Shown here piece by piece: positions 32,697 to 40,570 of a DNA stretch of 64,000 nt. Each line of letters opens with the position of its first letter. The first letter of the stretch is position 1. The DNA is from Ramlibacter tataouinensis (GTDB lineage: Bacteria; Pseudomonadota; Gammaproteobacteria; Burkholderiales; Burkholderiaceae_C). The DNA lies in contig NZ_CP116009.1 in the NCBI RefSeq assembly GCF_027941915.1, positions 1,922,001 through 1,986,000 on the forward strand. Direction: 5' to 3'. The notes under the pieces were generated by a model. The model made no database searches, was not told the origin of the DNA, and saw nothing but the letters and a program-made list of their open reading frames with translations. Both the position numbers and the translations under genes were made by a program.

Positions 32697-32870
32697 CGGG
32701 GTGACCCGTCCCACCGTCGGGCTTTACGTCCATGCGGTGACGTCCTACATACACGCCAGCGCCCGCCGGTAAGCTGTACTGCAAGCGATCGTTTCGGGCG
32801 GCTCCCACAACAAGAACCCTCCGTCCGCCGCGGCGCGCCACAAGACACAAAAGACAGAGAGGACCTCCGC

Positions 32871-33104
32871 ATGACATCCGCCGACTACCGCATCGAGAGC
32901 AGCTATCCCATTGCGGGCTATCTGCTTCCCGTATCCGGTGCGCAGCAGTATTTCGTCAGCGACCGCGCCCTGGCGGTCTCGGTCGCCGCCAAGAGTTCGA
33001 CGCGGCCGGTCGGCCAGGAAATCCGGGTGGTGCACGTGCCCACCGGCGAGATCGTCTTCCGCAAACAGCGCCTGCAGCGCGCCGACGGGCCCGACGAGGC
33101 CTGA
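32871..33104 (+). CDS. Hypothetical 77-residue protein
   Basis: I recognise no family. The frame has a good ribosome-binding sequence (AGAGAGGA at about 32853-32860) and codon use like its neighbours. It begins MTSADYRIESSYPIAGYLLP and continues with beta-strand-like alternation (FVSDRALAVSVAA, GQEIRVVHVPTGEIVF), ending in a charged tail. It looks like a small soluble cytoplasmic protein. The 174 bases between it and the GlxA-type gene hold no other gene, and probably its promoter. Confidence 0.6.
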   Translation: MTSADYRIESSYPIAGYLLPVSGAQQYFVSDRALAVSVAAKSSTRPVGQEIRVVHVPTGEIVFRKQRLQRADGPDEA

Positions 33105-33120
33105 CCCCGCCGCGCGCGCC

Positions 33121-34731
33121 TCAGCGTGCCCGCAACGCTCGGCTGAGCAGCACCACCGGCAGCAAGCCCACCAGCACCAGCGCCAGTGACGGCAGCGCCG
33201 CCTCGCCCAGGCGCTCGTCGCGCGCGAGCTGGTAGGCCACCACGGCCAGCGTGTCGCTGTTGAAGGGCCGCAGCAGCAGCGTCGCCGGCAACTCCTTCAT
33301 CACGTCGACGAACACCAGCAGCGCCGCGGCCGCCGCCGAACGCCGCAGCAGCGGCCAGTGCACGCGCGCCAGCAAGGCCAGCGGGCCCGTGCCCAGCATG
33401 CGCGCCGAGTCGTCGAAGCTGGCCGGGATGCGGGCATACCCGCTCTGCATGGACTGCAGCGCCACCGACATGAAGCGCACCAGGTAGGCCCAGACGATGC
33501 CCAGCGCGGTGCCGGTCACCCAATAGACCGTCGGCGTATCGGGCGCGACCTGCTGCAGCCAGCCGACCGGCAGCAGCAGCCCCACCACGATCACGGCGCC
33601 CGGGATGGCGTAGCCGAGGCCAGCCAGCCGCACGACGGTTCGCGTGACGGCGTCGCTGCTGCGCCGCAGGCTGGAGGCCAGCAGCATGGCGATGGCCACT
33701 GCCAGCACCGCGCTGATGCCGCCCAGGCGCACGCTGTTGCCGGCCCACTGCAGGAAGCGGTCCCAGGGCAGCGCCGTCCAGTCGGCCAGCAGCGGGCGCA
33801 GCATGAACAGCACCGGCAGCACGAACCCCATCAGCACCGGCAGCGAGCCGGCGGCGATGGCCAGCGCGGCGCGCCGGCCGGCCAGCGGCACCGGCTGCGC
33901 CTCGCCGGAGCCGGCGCGACCGCCGCGCGTGGCGGCAAACCGCATCCGCCGCTGCGCGCGGTGCTCCAGCGCCAGCAGGACCACGACGACCGCCAGCAGA
34001 CTGGTGGCGAGCTGGGCGGCCGCGATCCGGTTGTCCATGGCCAGCCAGGCCTTGTAGATGCCGGTGGAGAAAGTCTGGACACCGAAGTAGCTGGCCACGC
34101 CGAAGTCGGCCAGCGTCTCCATCAGCGCCAGCGCGACGCCGGCGGCCACCGCCGGCCGCGCCAGCGGCAGCGCGACCCGCAGCATCCGCGCGCGCAGCGG
34201 CGCACCGAGCAGCCGCGCCGCTTCCATCAGCTGGGTGGCACGCTCGGCCAGCGCGGCACGCGCCAGCAGGTAGACGTAGGGATAGAGCGTGAAGACGAAC
34301 ACCACCGTGGCGCCAGCCACGTTGCGGATTTCGGGGAAGACCCGGCCTTCCAGCCCGAAGGTGGCGCGCAGCCAGGTCTGCAGCGGACCGCTGAACTGCA
34401 GGAAATCCGTGTAGGCATAGGCCACCACGTACGACGGCACGGCCAGCGGCAGCAGCAGCGCCCACTCGAAGAAGCGGCGGCCGGGAAAGTCGAACAGCGT
34501 GACCGCCGCCGCGCTGGCGGTGCCGACCACCGCCACGCCCACGCCCACCGCAATGCAGAGTCCGAGGCTGGTGACGGTGTAGCCCGGCAGCACGGTGGCC
34601 GCCATTTCGCGCAGGATGCCGGCACTGTGCGGATCCCACTGCAGCCAGGAGCCGACGACGGCCGCCACCGGCAGCACGATCAGCGCGGCAAGAACGAGCA
34701 GCAGGACTTCTTGCAGGCGCGCGAGGGACAT
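33121..34731 (-). CDS. Iron(III)-type ABC transporter permease (FbpB-like)
   Basis: A 536-residue membrane protein with two similar permease halves and about twelve helices, as in FbpB/SfuB/HitB. The coupling-helix (EAA-like) regions are RATQLMEAARLLGAPLRARM in the first half and ARIPASFDDSARMLGTGPLA in the second. It passes iron(III), or a related ion such as thiamine-type substrates in relatives, across the inner membrane. The ATPase gene lies divergently, with a Fur-like box between them. No periplasmic binding protein is present, so that part must be elsewhere. Start at MSLARLQEVLLLVLAALI because the hydrophobic helix begins there. Confidence 0.9.
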   Translation of the reverse strand: MSLARLQEVLLLVLAALIVLPVAAVVGSWLQWDPHSAGILREMAATVLPGYTVTSLGLCIAVGVGVAVVGTASAAAVTLFDFPGRRFFEWALLLPLAVPSYVVAYAYTDFLQFSGPLQTWLRATFGLEGRVFPEIRNVAGATVVFVFTLYPYVYLLARAALAERATQLMEAARLLGAPLRARMLRVALPLARPAVAAGVALALMETLADFGVASYFGVQTFSTGIYKAWLAMDNRIAAAQLATSLLAVVVVLLALEHRAQRRMRFAATRGGRAGSGEAQPVPLAGRRAALAIAAGSLPVLMGFVLPVLFMLRPLLADWTALPWDRFLQWAGNSVRLGGISAVLAVAIAMLLASSLRRSSDAVTRTVVRLAGLGYAIPGAVIVVGLLLPVGWLQQVAPDTPTVYWVTGTALGIVWAYLVRFMSVALQSMQSGYARIPASFDDSARMLGTGPLALLARVHWPLLRRSAAAAALLVFVDVMKELPATLLLRPFNSDTLAVVAYQLARDERLGEAALPSLALVLVGLLPVVLLSRALRAR

Positions 34732-34785
34732 GGATGAGATTGGACCGGCGCTGCCCTGGGCCGGGCTTGATCTGCACCAATGCAA

Positions 34786-34802
34786 ATGAGAATTGTACTC
34801 AT
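34786..34802. promoter_or_regulatory. Fur-like box between divergent iron ABC transporter genes
   Basis: ATGAGAATTGTACTCAT is an inverted repeat (ATGAG / CTCAT) within a longer AT-rich stretch, GCAAATGAGAATTGTACTCA, and it resembles Fur operators. It sits between the permease and ATPase genes. A TAAAAT at 34804-34809 ends seven bases before the ATPase start codon, which suggests an almost leaderless mRNA blocked by Fur when iron is plentiful. Confidence 0.65.
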
Positions 34803-34816
34803 CTAAAATCGGGCTC

Positions 34817-35920
34817 ATGCACGTCGAGCTGTCCCGATTGAGCGTCCATTACAGCGGCCAGGCCCGGCCGGCGGTGGACGAGGTGTCGCTCGGCCTGCCC
34901 GAGGGCAGCATCGGCGTGCTGATCGGCCCGTCCGGCTGCGGCAAGACCACGCTGCTGCGCGCGGTGGCCGGCCTGGAGCGGGCCAGCGCCGGCGAAGTGC
35001 GCCTGTCCGGCGAGGTGGTCGAGAGCCCCGGGCTGCACCGCCCGCCGGAGACGCGGCGCATCGGCATGGTGTTCCAGGACTACGCGCTGTTTCCGCACCT
35101 GGACGTCGGCCAGAACGTCGGCTTCGGGCTCGGCAAGTTGCCGCGCGGCGAGCGGGCCGCGCGCGTCGCCGAGGTGCTGGCGCTGGTCGGCCTGGCCGGC
35201 AGCGAGCGGCGCATGCCGCACGAGTTGTCGGGCGGCCAGCAGCAGCGCGTCGCCCTGGCCCGCGCGCTGGCGCCGCGGCCGCAGCTGCTGCTGCTGGACG
35301 AGCCCTTCTCCAACCTCGACGTGGAACTGCGCGAGCGCCTGGCGCACGAGATCCGCGCCATCCTCAAGGCCGCGCGCACCACCGCCCTGTTCGTCACCCA
35401 CGACCAGCTCGAGGCCTTCGCCATCGGCGACACCATCGGCGTGATGCACCAGGGCAAGCTGCACCAGTGGGACGACGCGTACACGCTGTACCACCGGCCG
35501 GCCACCCGCTTCGTCGCCGACTTCATCGGCCACGGCGTGTTCGCGCCGGCGACGCTGCGCGAAGTCGACGGCCAGGTGGTGGTGGACACGCCGCTGGGCG
35601 CACTGACCGACGTGGCCGAGTGCCCGCTGCCCACTGCGTTCGGCGGCGGCCAGTGCGAGGTGCTGCTGCGCGCCGACGACATCGTGCACGACGACCATGC
35701 GCCGGTGAAGGCGCAGATCGTGCGCAAGGCCTTCCGCGGCTCGGAGTTCCTCTACACGCTGCGCCTGCGCAGCGGCGAGACCGTGCTGGCCCACGTGCCC
35801 AGCCACCACGACCACAAGGTCGGCGAGTGGATCGGCATCCGGCCCGAGGTGGACCACGTGGTCACCTTCGAGCGCGGCTCCGGCGCGGCCGCGCCGCCGA
35901 TGGCGCCCTACCCTTCCTGA
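34817..35920 (+). CDS. Iron(III)-type ABC transporter ATP-binding protein (FbpC-like)
   Basis: A 367-residue ATPase. Walker A is IGPSGCGKTTLLRAVAG near residue 37, the signature LSGGQQQRVALARAL near 138, and Walker B LLLLDEPFSNLDVELRERL near 158, with the switch His in FVTHDQLEAFA. The C-terminal 130 residues form TOBE-like beta domains. It powers the divergent permease. I use the ATG at 34817. A TTG eight codons upstream would put the promoter and Fur box inside the gene. Its stop overlaps the end of plsC by 13 bases, tail to tail. Confidence 0.92.
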   Translation: MHVELSRLSVHYSGQARPAVDEVSLGLPEGSIGVLIGPSGCGKTTLLRAVAGLERASAGEVRLSGEVVESPGLHRPPETRRIGMVFQDYALFPHLDVGQNVGFGLGKLPRGERAARVAEVLALVGLAGSERRMPHELSGGQQQRVALARALAPRPQLLLLDEPFSNLDVELRERLAHEIRAILKAARTTALFVTHDQLEAFAIGDTIGVMHQGKLHQWDDAYTLYHRPATRFVADFIGHGVFAPATLREVDGQVVVDTPLGALTDVAECPLPTAFGGGQCEVLLRADDIVHDDHAPVKAQIVRKAFRGSEFLYTLRLRSGETVLAHVPSHHDHKVGEWIGIRPEVDHVVTFERGSGAAAPPMAPYPS

Positions 35921-36648
35921 CGCAGGCGCTGCACCGCGGCGCGCAGGTCGGCCGCCCAGGCGCGGCGGTCGCGGCCGTTCGCGTGCTGCGGCGCGCCGAA
36001 GGACACCACCGCCGTGATCGGCGGGCCGGTGAGGGTGCGCCAGAGCGAGGCCACCAGCGTGTCGTCGCCGATGTAGCAGGGCTCCAGGCTCATGCGGCCG
36101 GTGTGGGTCTCGATGAACTGCAGCGCCACCGGCTGGGCCGGCGCCGGCGCCGAAACCGCCGCCTGCACCAGGTTGGCATGGAACGGCAGCAGGTCGATGC
36201 CGTCGCTGGTGGTGCCCTCGGGGAACACCGCCAGGATGTCGCCCGATTTCAGGCTGGCGGCCATGTGGTGCACCACCCGCATGGCGTCGCGGCGCGATTC
36301 GCGCTCGATGTACAGCGTGCCGGCGCCGGTGGCCAGCGCGCCGATCAGCGGCCAGCGCTTGACGTCGGACTTCGACACGAAGCGGCAGTGCCGCGCCGCG
36401 TGCAGCACCAGGATGTCGAGCCAGGAGATGTGGTTGGACACCAGCAGCACCGGGCCGCGCACCGCCGGCTGGCCGCGCACCTGCAGCGCAATGCCCAGCA
36501 CCGCCAGCATGCGGCGGGCCCAGGCCTGCACCCGCTCTTCGCGCTGCGCCTCGGACAGGCGCGGGAATTCGAACCGGATGGTGGCCCAGCCGCGCAGCGC
36601 CAGCAGCAGCGCCCGCAGCAGCCGCCAGGCGGCGCGCACGCCGGCCAT
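35908..36648 (-). CDS. plsC: 1-acyl-sn-glycerol-3-phosphate acyltransferase
   Basis: A 246-residue membrane-associated acyltransferase that makes phosphatidic acid from lysophosphatidic acid. The family motifs are NHISWLD (the H-x4-D catalytic pair) near residue 72 and FPEGTTSDG near 145. An N-terminal hydrophobic helix anchors it. The ATG lies 2 bases after the pyrX stop, so it is the last gene of the pyrimidine operon. Several PlsC homologues are common in such genomes, and this could be one with a special role. Confidence 0.88.
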   Translation of the reverse strand: MAGVRAAWRLLRALLLALRGWATIRFEFPRLSEAQREERVQAWARRMLAVLGIALQVRGQPAVRGPVLLVSNHISWLDILVLHAARHCRFVSKSDVKRWPLIGALATGAGTLYIERESRRDAMRVVHHMAASLKSGDILAVFPEGTTSDGIDLLPFHANLVQAAVSAPAPAQPVALQFIETHTGRMSLEPCYIGDDTLVASLWRTLTGPPITAVVSFGAPQHANGRDRRAWAADLRAAVQRLRQEG

Positions 36649-36650
36649 CG

Positions 36651-37961
36651 TCAGGCGCGCGTGGCGTCGCCGCCGTCCCAGGCGAGCTGCCCGGCGGCCA
36701 GCGTCCAGCGCACCCGCCCAGGCAGCTCGTAGCCGGAGAACGGCGTGTGCTTGCCCTGGCTGCGCAACGCCGCCGCATCCACCGTCCAGTGCGCCTGCGG
36801 ATCGAACACGCACAGGTCGGCCACGCCGCCTTCGGCCAGCCGGCCGCAGCTGGCCTGCAGCGTGCCCAGCGCCGGGCCGAGCACGCGGGCCGGCTCGCTG
36901 GTCAGCACGGCCAGCGCGCGCGCCAGGCCGACGCCGCTTTCCTGGCCCCACTTGAGCGCCAGCGACAGCAGCAGCTCCAGCCCGGTGGCGCCGGGCTCGG
37001 CCTCGGCGAAGGGCAGCGTCTTGGCGTCCTCGTCGACCGGCGTGTGGTCGGACACCAGCGCATCCACGGTGCCGTCGGCCAGGCCCTCGCGCAGAGCCTC
37101 GCGGTCGCGCTGCTGGCGCAGCGGCGGCGCCAGCCGCATGCGGCTGTCGAAGTAGCCGATGTCGGTGTCGGTCAGGTGCAGCGAGTTGATGCTGACGTCG
37201 CAGGTGACGGGCAGGCCCTGGTCCTTGGCCTGGCGCACCAGCTCGAGGCCGGCGGCGCTGCTGATGCGGCACAGGTGGACGCGGGTGCCGGTGGCGCGCA
37301 CCAGCTCCAGGATGGTGTGCAGCGCGATCGTCTCGGCCGCCACCGGCACGCCGGACAGCCCCAGCCGGGTGGCGAGCGGGCCGCTGGCGGCCACGCCCTT
37401 GCCCAGGTACGGCTCCTGCGGGCGCAGCCAGACCGTATAGCCGAAGGTGGCGGCGTACTGCAGCGCGCGCAGCAGCACCTGGGTGTTGGCCAGGCTCACT
37501 TCGGCCTGGCTGAAGCCGACGCAGCCGGCCTCGGTCAGCTCGACCATCTCGGTCAGCACCTCGCCGCCCAGCCCGCGCGTCAGCGCGCCGAGCGGGAACA
37601 CGCGCGCCTGGTGCAGCTTCTCGGCGCGCATCTTGAGCATCTCGACCAGGCCCGGCTCGTCCAGCACCGGATCGGTGTCGGGCGGACAGACCAGGCTGGT
37701 GACCCCGCCGGCCGCGGCCGCGGCCATTTCCGACTCCAGCATGCCTTCGTGCTCGTGGCCGGGCTCGCGCAGCCGCACCGCCAGGTCCACCAGCCCCGGC
37801 GCGACGATGCAGCCGCGCGCGTCCAGCACCCGCGCCGGGCTGAAGCCGGCCGGCGTGCCGCCGATCGCCACGATGCGCCCGGCCGCCAGCGCCACGTCGG
37901 CGATCTCGTCGCGGTTGCTGGCCGGGTCGATCACGCGGCCGTTCTTGATCAGGATCTTCAT
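36651..37961 (-). CDS. pyrX: Non-catalytic dihydroorotase homologue PyrX
   Basis: A 436-residue protein of the type I dihydroorotase family, lying directly after pyrB. The metal-binding D-x-H-x-H motif reads DLAVR (residues 59-63), so both histidines are lost. The later ligand positions are also changed: FSQAE near 151 in place of the Asp-containing segment, WLRPQEP near 178-184 in place of the His-x-Glu region, and HLCRISS near 229-235 with Arg where the ligand His belongs. Asp305 (VSDHTP) remains. In Pseudomonas an inactive homologue of this kind (PyrC') holds the PyrB dodecamer together, and that role is likely here. A true PyrC must be encoded elsewhere. It is transcribed from the yqgE-ruvX-pyrR-pyrB operon. 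Confidence 0.88.
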   Translation of the reverse strand: MKILIKNGRVIDPASNRDEIADVALAAGRIVAIGGTPAGFSPARVLDARGCIVAPGLVDLAVRLREPGHEHEGMLESEMAAAAAGGVTSLVCPPDTDPVLDEPGLVEMLKMRAEKLHQARVFPLGALTRGLGGEVLTEMVELTEAGCVGFSQAEVSLANTQVLLRALQYAATFGYTVWLRPQEPYLGKGVAASGPLATRLGLSGVPVAAETIALHTILELVRATGTRVHLCRISSAAGLELVRQAKDQGLPVTCDVSINSLHLTDTDIGYFDSRMRLAPPLRQQRDREALREGLADGTVDALVSDHTPVDEDAKTLPFAEAEPGATGLELLLSLALKWGQESGVGLARALAVLTSEPARVLGPALGTLQASCGRLAEGGVADLCVFDPQAHWTVDAAALRSQGKHTPFSGYELPGRVRWTLAAGQLAWDGGDATRA

Positions 37962-37970
37962 GGGGTTCTT

Positions 37971-38936
37971 CTAGGCCTCGTTGCTCGCCACGATGCTCAT
38001 CACCGCCATCCGCACCGCGATGCCGAAGGTCACCTGCGGCAGGATCACGCTTTGCTGGCCGTCGACCACGGCGGAGTCGATCTCGACGCCGCGGTTGATC
38101 GGCCCCGGATGCATGACGATGGCATCGGGCTTGGCCAGCCGCAGCTTCTCGGGCGTGAGGCCGAAGCTCTTGAAGAATTCCTGCGACGAGGGCAGCAGCG
38201 CGCCGCTCATGCGCTCGTTCTGCAGCCGCAGCATGATCACCACGTCGCAGCCGCGGATGCCCTCCTCCAGCGTGTGGCACACCCGCACGCCCATCTGCGC
38301 CAGGTCGCCCGGCACCAGCGTCCGCGGGCCGACCACCCGCACCTCGGCGCAGCCCAGCGTGGTCAGCGCATGGATGTCCGAGCGCGCCACGCGCGAGTGC
38401 AGCACGTCGCCGACGATCGCCACCGTCAGGTTGGAGAAGTCCTTCTTGTAGTGGCGGATGGTGTACATGTCGAGCAGCCCCTGGGTGGGGTGCGCGTGGC
38501 GGCCGTCGCCGGCGTTGATCACGTGCACGTGCGGCGCGACGTGCTGCGCGATCAGGTAGGGCGCGCCCGACTCGCTGTGGCGCACCACGAACAGGTCGGC
38601 CGCCATCGCCGACAGGTTGGCGATGGTGTCCAGCAGCGACTCGCCCTTGCTGGCCGACGAGCGGGCGATGTCCAGGTTGATCACGTCGGCCGAGAGCCGG
38701 GTGGCCGCGATCTCGAAGGTAGTGCGGGTGCGCGTGCTGTTCTCGAAGAACAGGTTGAACACGCTCTTGCCGCGCAGCAGCGGCACCTTCTTGACCTCGC
38801 GGTCGCTGACGCCGACGAATTTCTGCGCGGTGTCCAGGATGTGGGTGACGATGTCGCGCGGCAGGCCTTCGATCGACAGCAGGTGGACCAGTTCGCCGTT
38901 GCGATTGAGTTGCGGGTTGCGTCGGTACAGCATCAA
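37971..38936 (-). CDS. pyrB: Aspartate carbamoyltransferase catalytic subunit
   Basis: A 321-residue transcarbamoylase that makes carbamoyl-aspartate in pyrimidine synthesis. [19 protein letters not shown] near residues 63-81 is the carbamoyl-phosphate loop, [19 protein letters not shown] near 142-160 the second motif, and [12 protein letters not shown] near 275 the Pro-rich loop. The N-terminus ([16 protein letters not shown]) is extended relative to E. coli PyrB, as in Pseudomonas-type enzymes that associate with a PyrX partner. The start overlaps the pyrR stop, and either of two adjacent ATG codons could serve. Confidence 0.95.
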   Translation of the reverse strand: MMLYRRNPQLNRNGELVHLLSIEGLPRDIVTHILDTAQKFVGVSDREVKKVPLLRGKSVFNLFFENSTRTRTTFEIAATRLSADVINLDIARSSASKGESLLDTIANLSAMAADLFVVRHSESGAPYLIAQHVAPHVHVINAGDGRHAHPTQGLLDMYTIRHYKKDFSNLTVAIVGDVLHSRVARSDIHALTTLGCAEVRVVGPRTLVPGDLAQMGVRVCHTLEEGIRGCDVVIMLRLQNERMSGALLPSSQEFFKSFGLTPEKLRLAKPDAIVMHPGPINRGVEIDSAVVDGQQSVILPQVTFGIAVRMAVMSIVASNEA

Positions 38937-39427
38937 TTCACCTGGAAGCTGAAGCGGCCCTGCTCGTCGCGCGCCAGTTGCAGCGACTGTTGTTCCGGCA
39001 GGCTGACGCGGGCGGCGGCGAAGTCGGCCTGCACCGGCAGTTCGCGCCCGCCGCGATCCACCAGCACCGCCAGCTTCACGCTGGCCGGCCGGCCGTAGTC
39101 GAACAGCTCGTTGATCACCGCGCGCAGCGTGCGCCCGGTGTAGAGCACGTCGTCCAGCAGCACGATGTGCGCGCCATCGACGTCGAACGGCAGCGAGGTC
39201 TGCGCGCCGGAAGCGGACAGGCCGCGCTGCGCGAAGTCGTCGCGGTGCATCGACGAGGAGATGGTGCCAGCCTCGCCTTCCAGCCGCAGATCCTGCTGCA
39301 GGCGCTGCGCCAGCCAGGCGCCGCCGGAAGTGATGCCCACCAGCCGGCCGTCCGGGCCGCGCAGCGCCGGCACGCCGCGCAGCAGCTCGCGGTACAGCGC
39401 CTCGGCGTCCAGCCGCAATTCAGTCAT
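38933..39427 (-). CDS. pyrR: Bifunctional pyr operon regulator / uracil phosphoribosyltransferase
   Basis: A 164-residue phosphoribosyltransferase of the PyrR type. The PRPP loop is [20 protein letters not shown] near residue 90. In Gram-positives PyrR is an RNA-binding attenuator. In Pseudomonas and relatives it acts on the pyr operon and has some uracil phosphoribosyltransferase activity. I did not find the classical PyrR RNA anti-antiterminator hairpin here, so its regulatory mode is open. It lies 58 bases after ruvX and overlaps pyrB by 4 bases. Confidence 0.9.
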   Translation of the reverse strand: MTELRLDAEALYRELLRGVPALRGPDGRLVGITSGGAWLAQRLQQDLRLEGEAGTISSSMHRDDFAQRGLSASGAQTSLPFDVDGAHIVLLDDVLYTGRTLRAVINELFDYGRPASVKLAVLVDRGGRELPVQADFAAARVSLPEQQSLQLARDEQGRFSFQVN

Positions 39428-39485
39428 AGGAATACCTCCGCGCTACGCGCTGCGGTGCGAGCCCCTTCGGGCGGCCGTGCGGGGC

Positions 39486-39902
39486 TCATTCGATGCTCCT
39501 CAGGAACTGTTCCAGGATGATGCAGGCAGCGCCGGCGTCGGCATCGGCCGCGCCGGCGGCCTGCGCCTCGGTGGTGCTGTAACGCTCGTCGACCTCATAG
39601 ACCGCCAGCTTGACGCGGGCCGCCAGTTGCCGGCCGAAGCGCCGGGCGCGGGCCGTATTCTCGTGCGGCGCGCCGTCGGGGTGGAACGGCACGCCGATCA
39701 CCAGCGCGTCGGGCTGCCACTCGCGCACCCGCTGCTCGGCCGCATCGATGCGGGCCCGGCCTTCGGCCCGGATGGTCGGCTGCGGCGTGGCGCTGCGCAG
39801 CAGGCGGTTGCCCACGGCGACGCCGGTGCGGCGCAGGCCGTAGTCGAAAGCCAGAAAAGAGGTGAAGTGGCGGGGGACGTCGGGCCGCGCAGGCACGCTC
39901 AT
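39486..39902 (-). CDS. ruvX: Holliday junction resolvase-like RuvX/YqgF
   Basis: A 138-residue RNase H-fold protein. The first strand FLAFDYGLRRTGVAVG near residues 17-32 has the catalytic Asp. VYEVDERYSTTEAQ near 100 carries the conserved Glu and Arg-Tyr-Ser-Thr motif, and the end has Asp residues (AADADAGAACIILEQFL). YqgF proteins take part in RNA processing of 16S pre-rRNA as well as possible junction resolution. The start overlaps the yqgE stop by 4 bases. Confidence 0.92.
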   Translation of the reverse strand: MSVPARPDVPRHFTSFLAFDYGLRRTGVAVGNRLLRSATPQPTIRAEGRARIDAAEQRVREWQPDALVIGVPFHPDGAPHENTARARRFGRQLAARVKLAVYEVDERYSTTEAQAAGAADADAGAACIILEQFLRSIE

Positions 39903-40498
39903 GCGTGGCCGGCCTCGGGCGACAGCATCCAGGCCTGCAGGCCCAGCAGCGACAGCGCCTTGTCGTAGCGCTGCTCGACCGGCGTGTCGAAGATCACCTG
40001 CGGGTCGGCCGCCACCGTGAGCCAGCTGTTCTCGGCCAGCTCGGACTCGAGTTGCCCCTCGCCCCAGGCCGAGTAGCCGAGCGATACCAGCACCTTGCGC
40101 GGGCCGGCGCCGGTGGCCATGGCCTCCAGCACGTCCTTGGAGGTGGTCATCTCGAGGCCGCCGGGAATGGTCATGGTGGAGGCGTAGACCGGCTCGTCCG
40201 GCTGCGCCTGGTCGGCGATCACCGCCTCGTGCAGCACGAACCCGCGCTCGGTCTGCACCGGCCCGCCCTGGAACACCGGGGCACCGGCCAGGTCGTCGCG
40301 CGCCAGCGGCAGGTCGACCTTCTCGAACAGGTTCTTCAGCTTGATGTCGCTGGGCTTGTTGATCACCAGCCCGAGCGCACCGCGCGAGCTGTGCTCGCAC
40401 AGGTAGACCACGCTGCGGGCGAACGACTCGTCCTCGAGGCCCGGCATCGCGATCAGGAAGTGATGCGTCAGGTTCATGGACGTGGCGTCGGCCGGCAT
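39899..40498 (-). CDS. YqgE/AlgH family protein
   Basis: A 199-residue protein of the UPF0301 (YqgE/AlgH) family. NLTHHFLIAMPGLEDESFAR at residues 9-28 and ALGLVINKPSDI are characteristic, and VFQGGPVQTERGFVLH and GYSAWGEGQLE follow. Function is unknown. It was named for a supposed role in alginate regulation in Pseudomonas. It begins the yqgE-ruvX-pyrR-pyrB-pyrX operon. The ATG at 40477 is an alternative start seven codons later. Confidence 0.9.
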   Translation of the reverse strand: MPADATSMNLTHHFLIAMPGLEDESFARSVVYLCEHSSRGALGLVINKPSDIKLKNLFEKVDLPLARDDLAGAPVFQGGPVQTERGFVLHEAVIADQAQPDEPVYASTMTIPGGLEMTTSKDVLEAMATGAGPRKVLVSLGYSAWGEGQLESELAENSWLTVAADPQVIFDTPVEQRYDKALSLLGLQAWMLSPEAGHA

Positions 40499-40570
40499 GG
40501 GCCGGATTTTAGGGACTCTGCGCAGGAAATGTCGCCGGGGGGCATTTCTGCCGATCCCGGCCCGGCGTCC

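Noticed and set aside
38933..39485. Classical PyrR-binding attenuator RNA before pyrR or pyrB
   Set aside because: The 58-base gap before pyrR and the overlapping pyrR-pyrB junction leave no room for the usual antiterminator/terminator pair.
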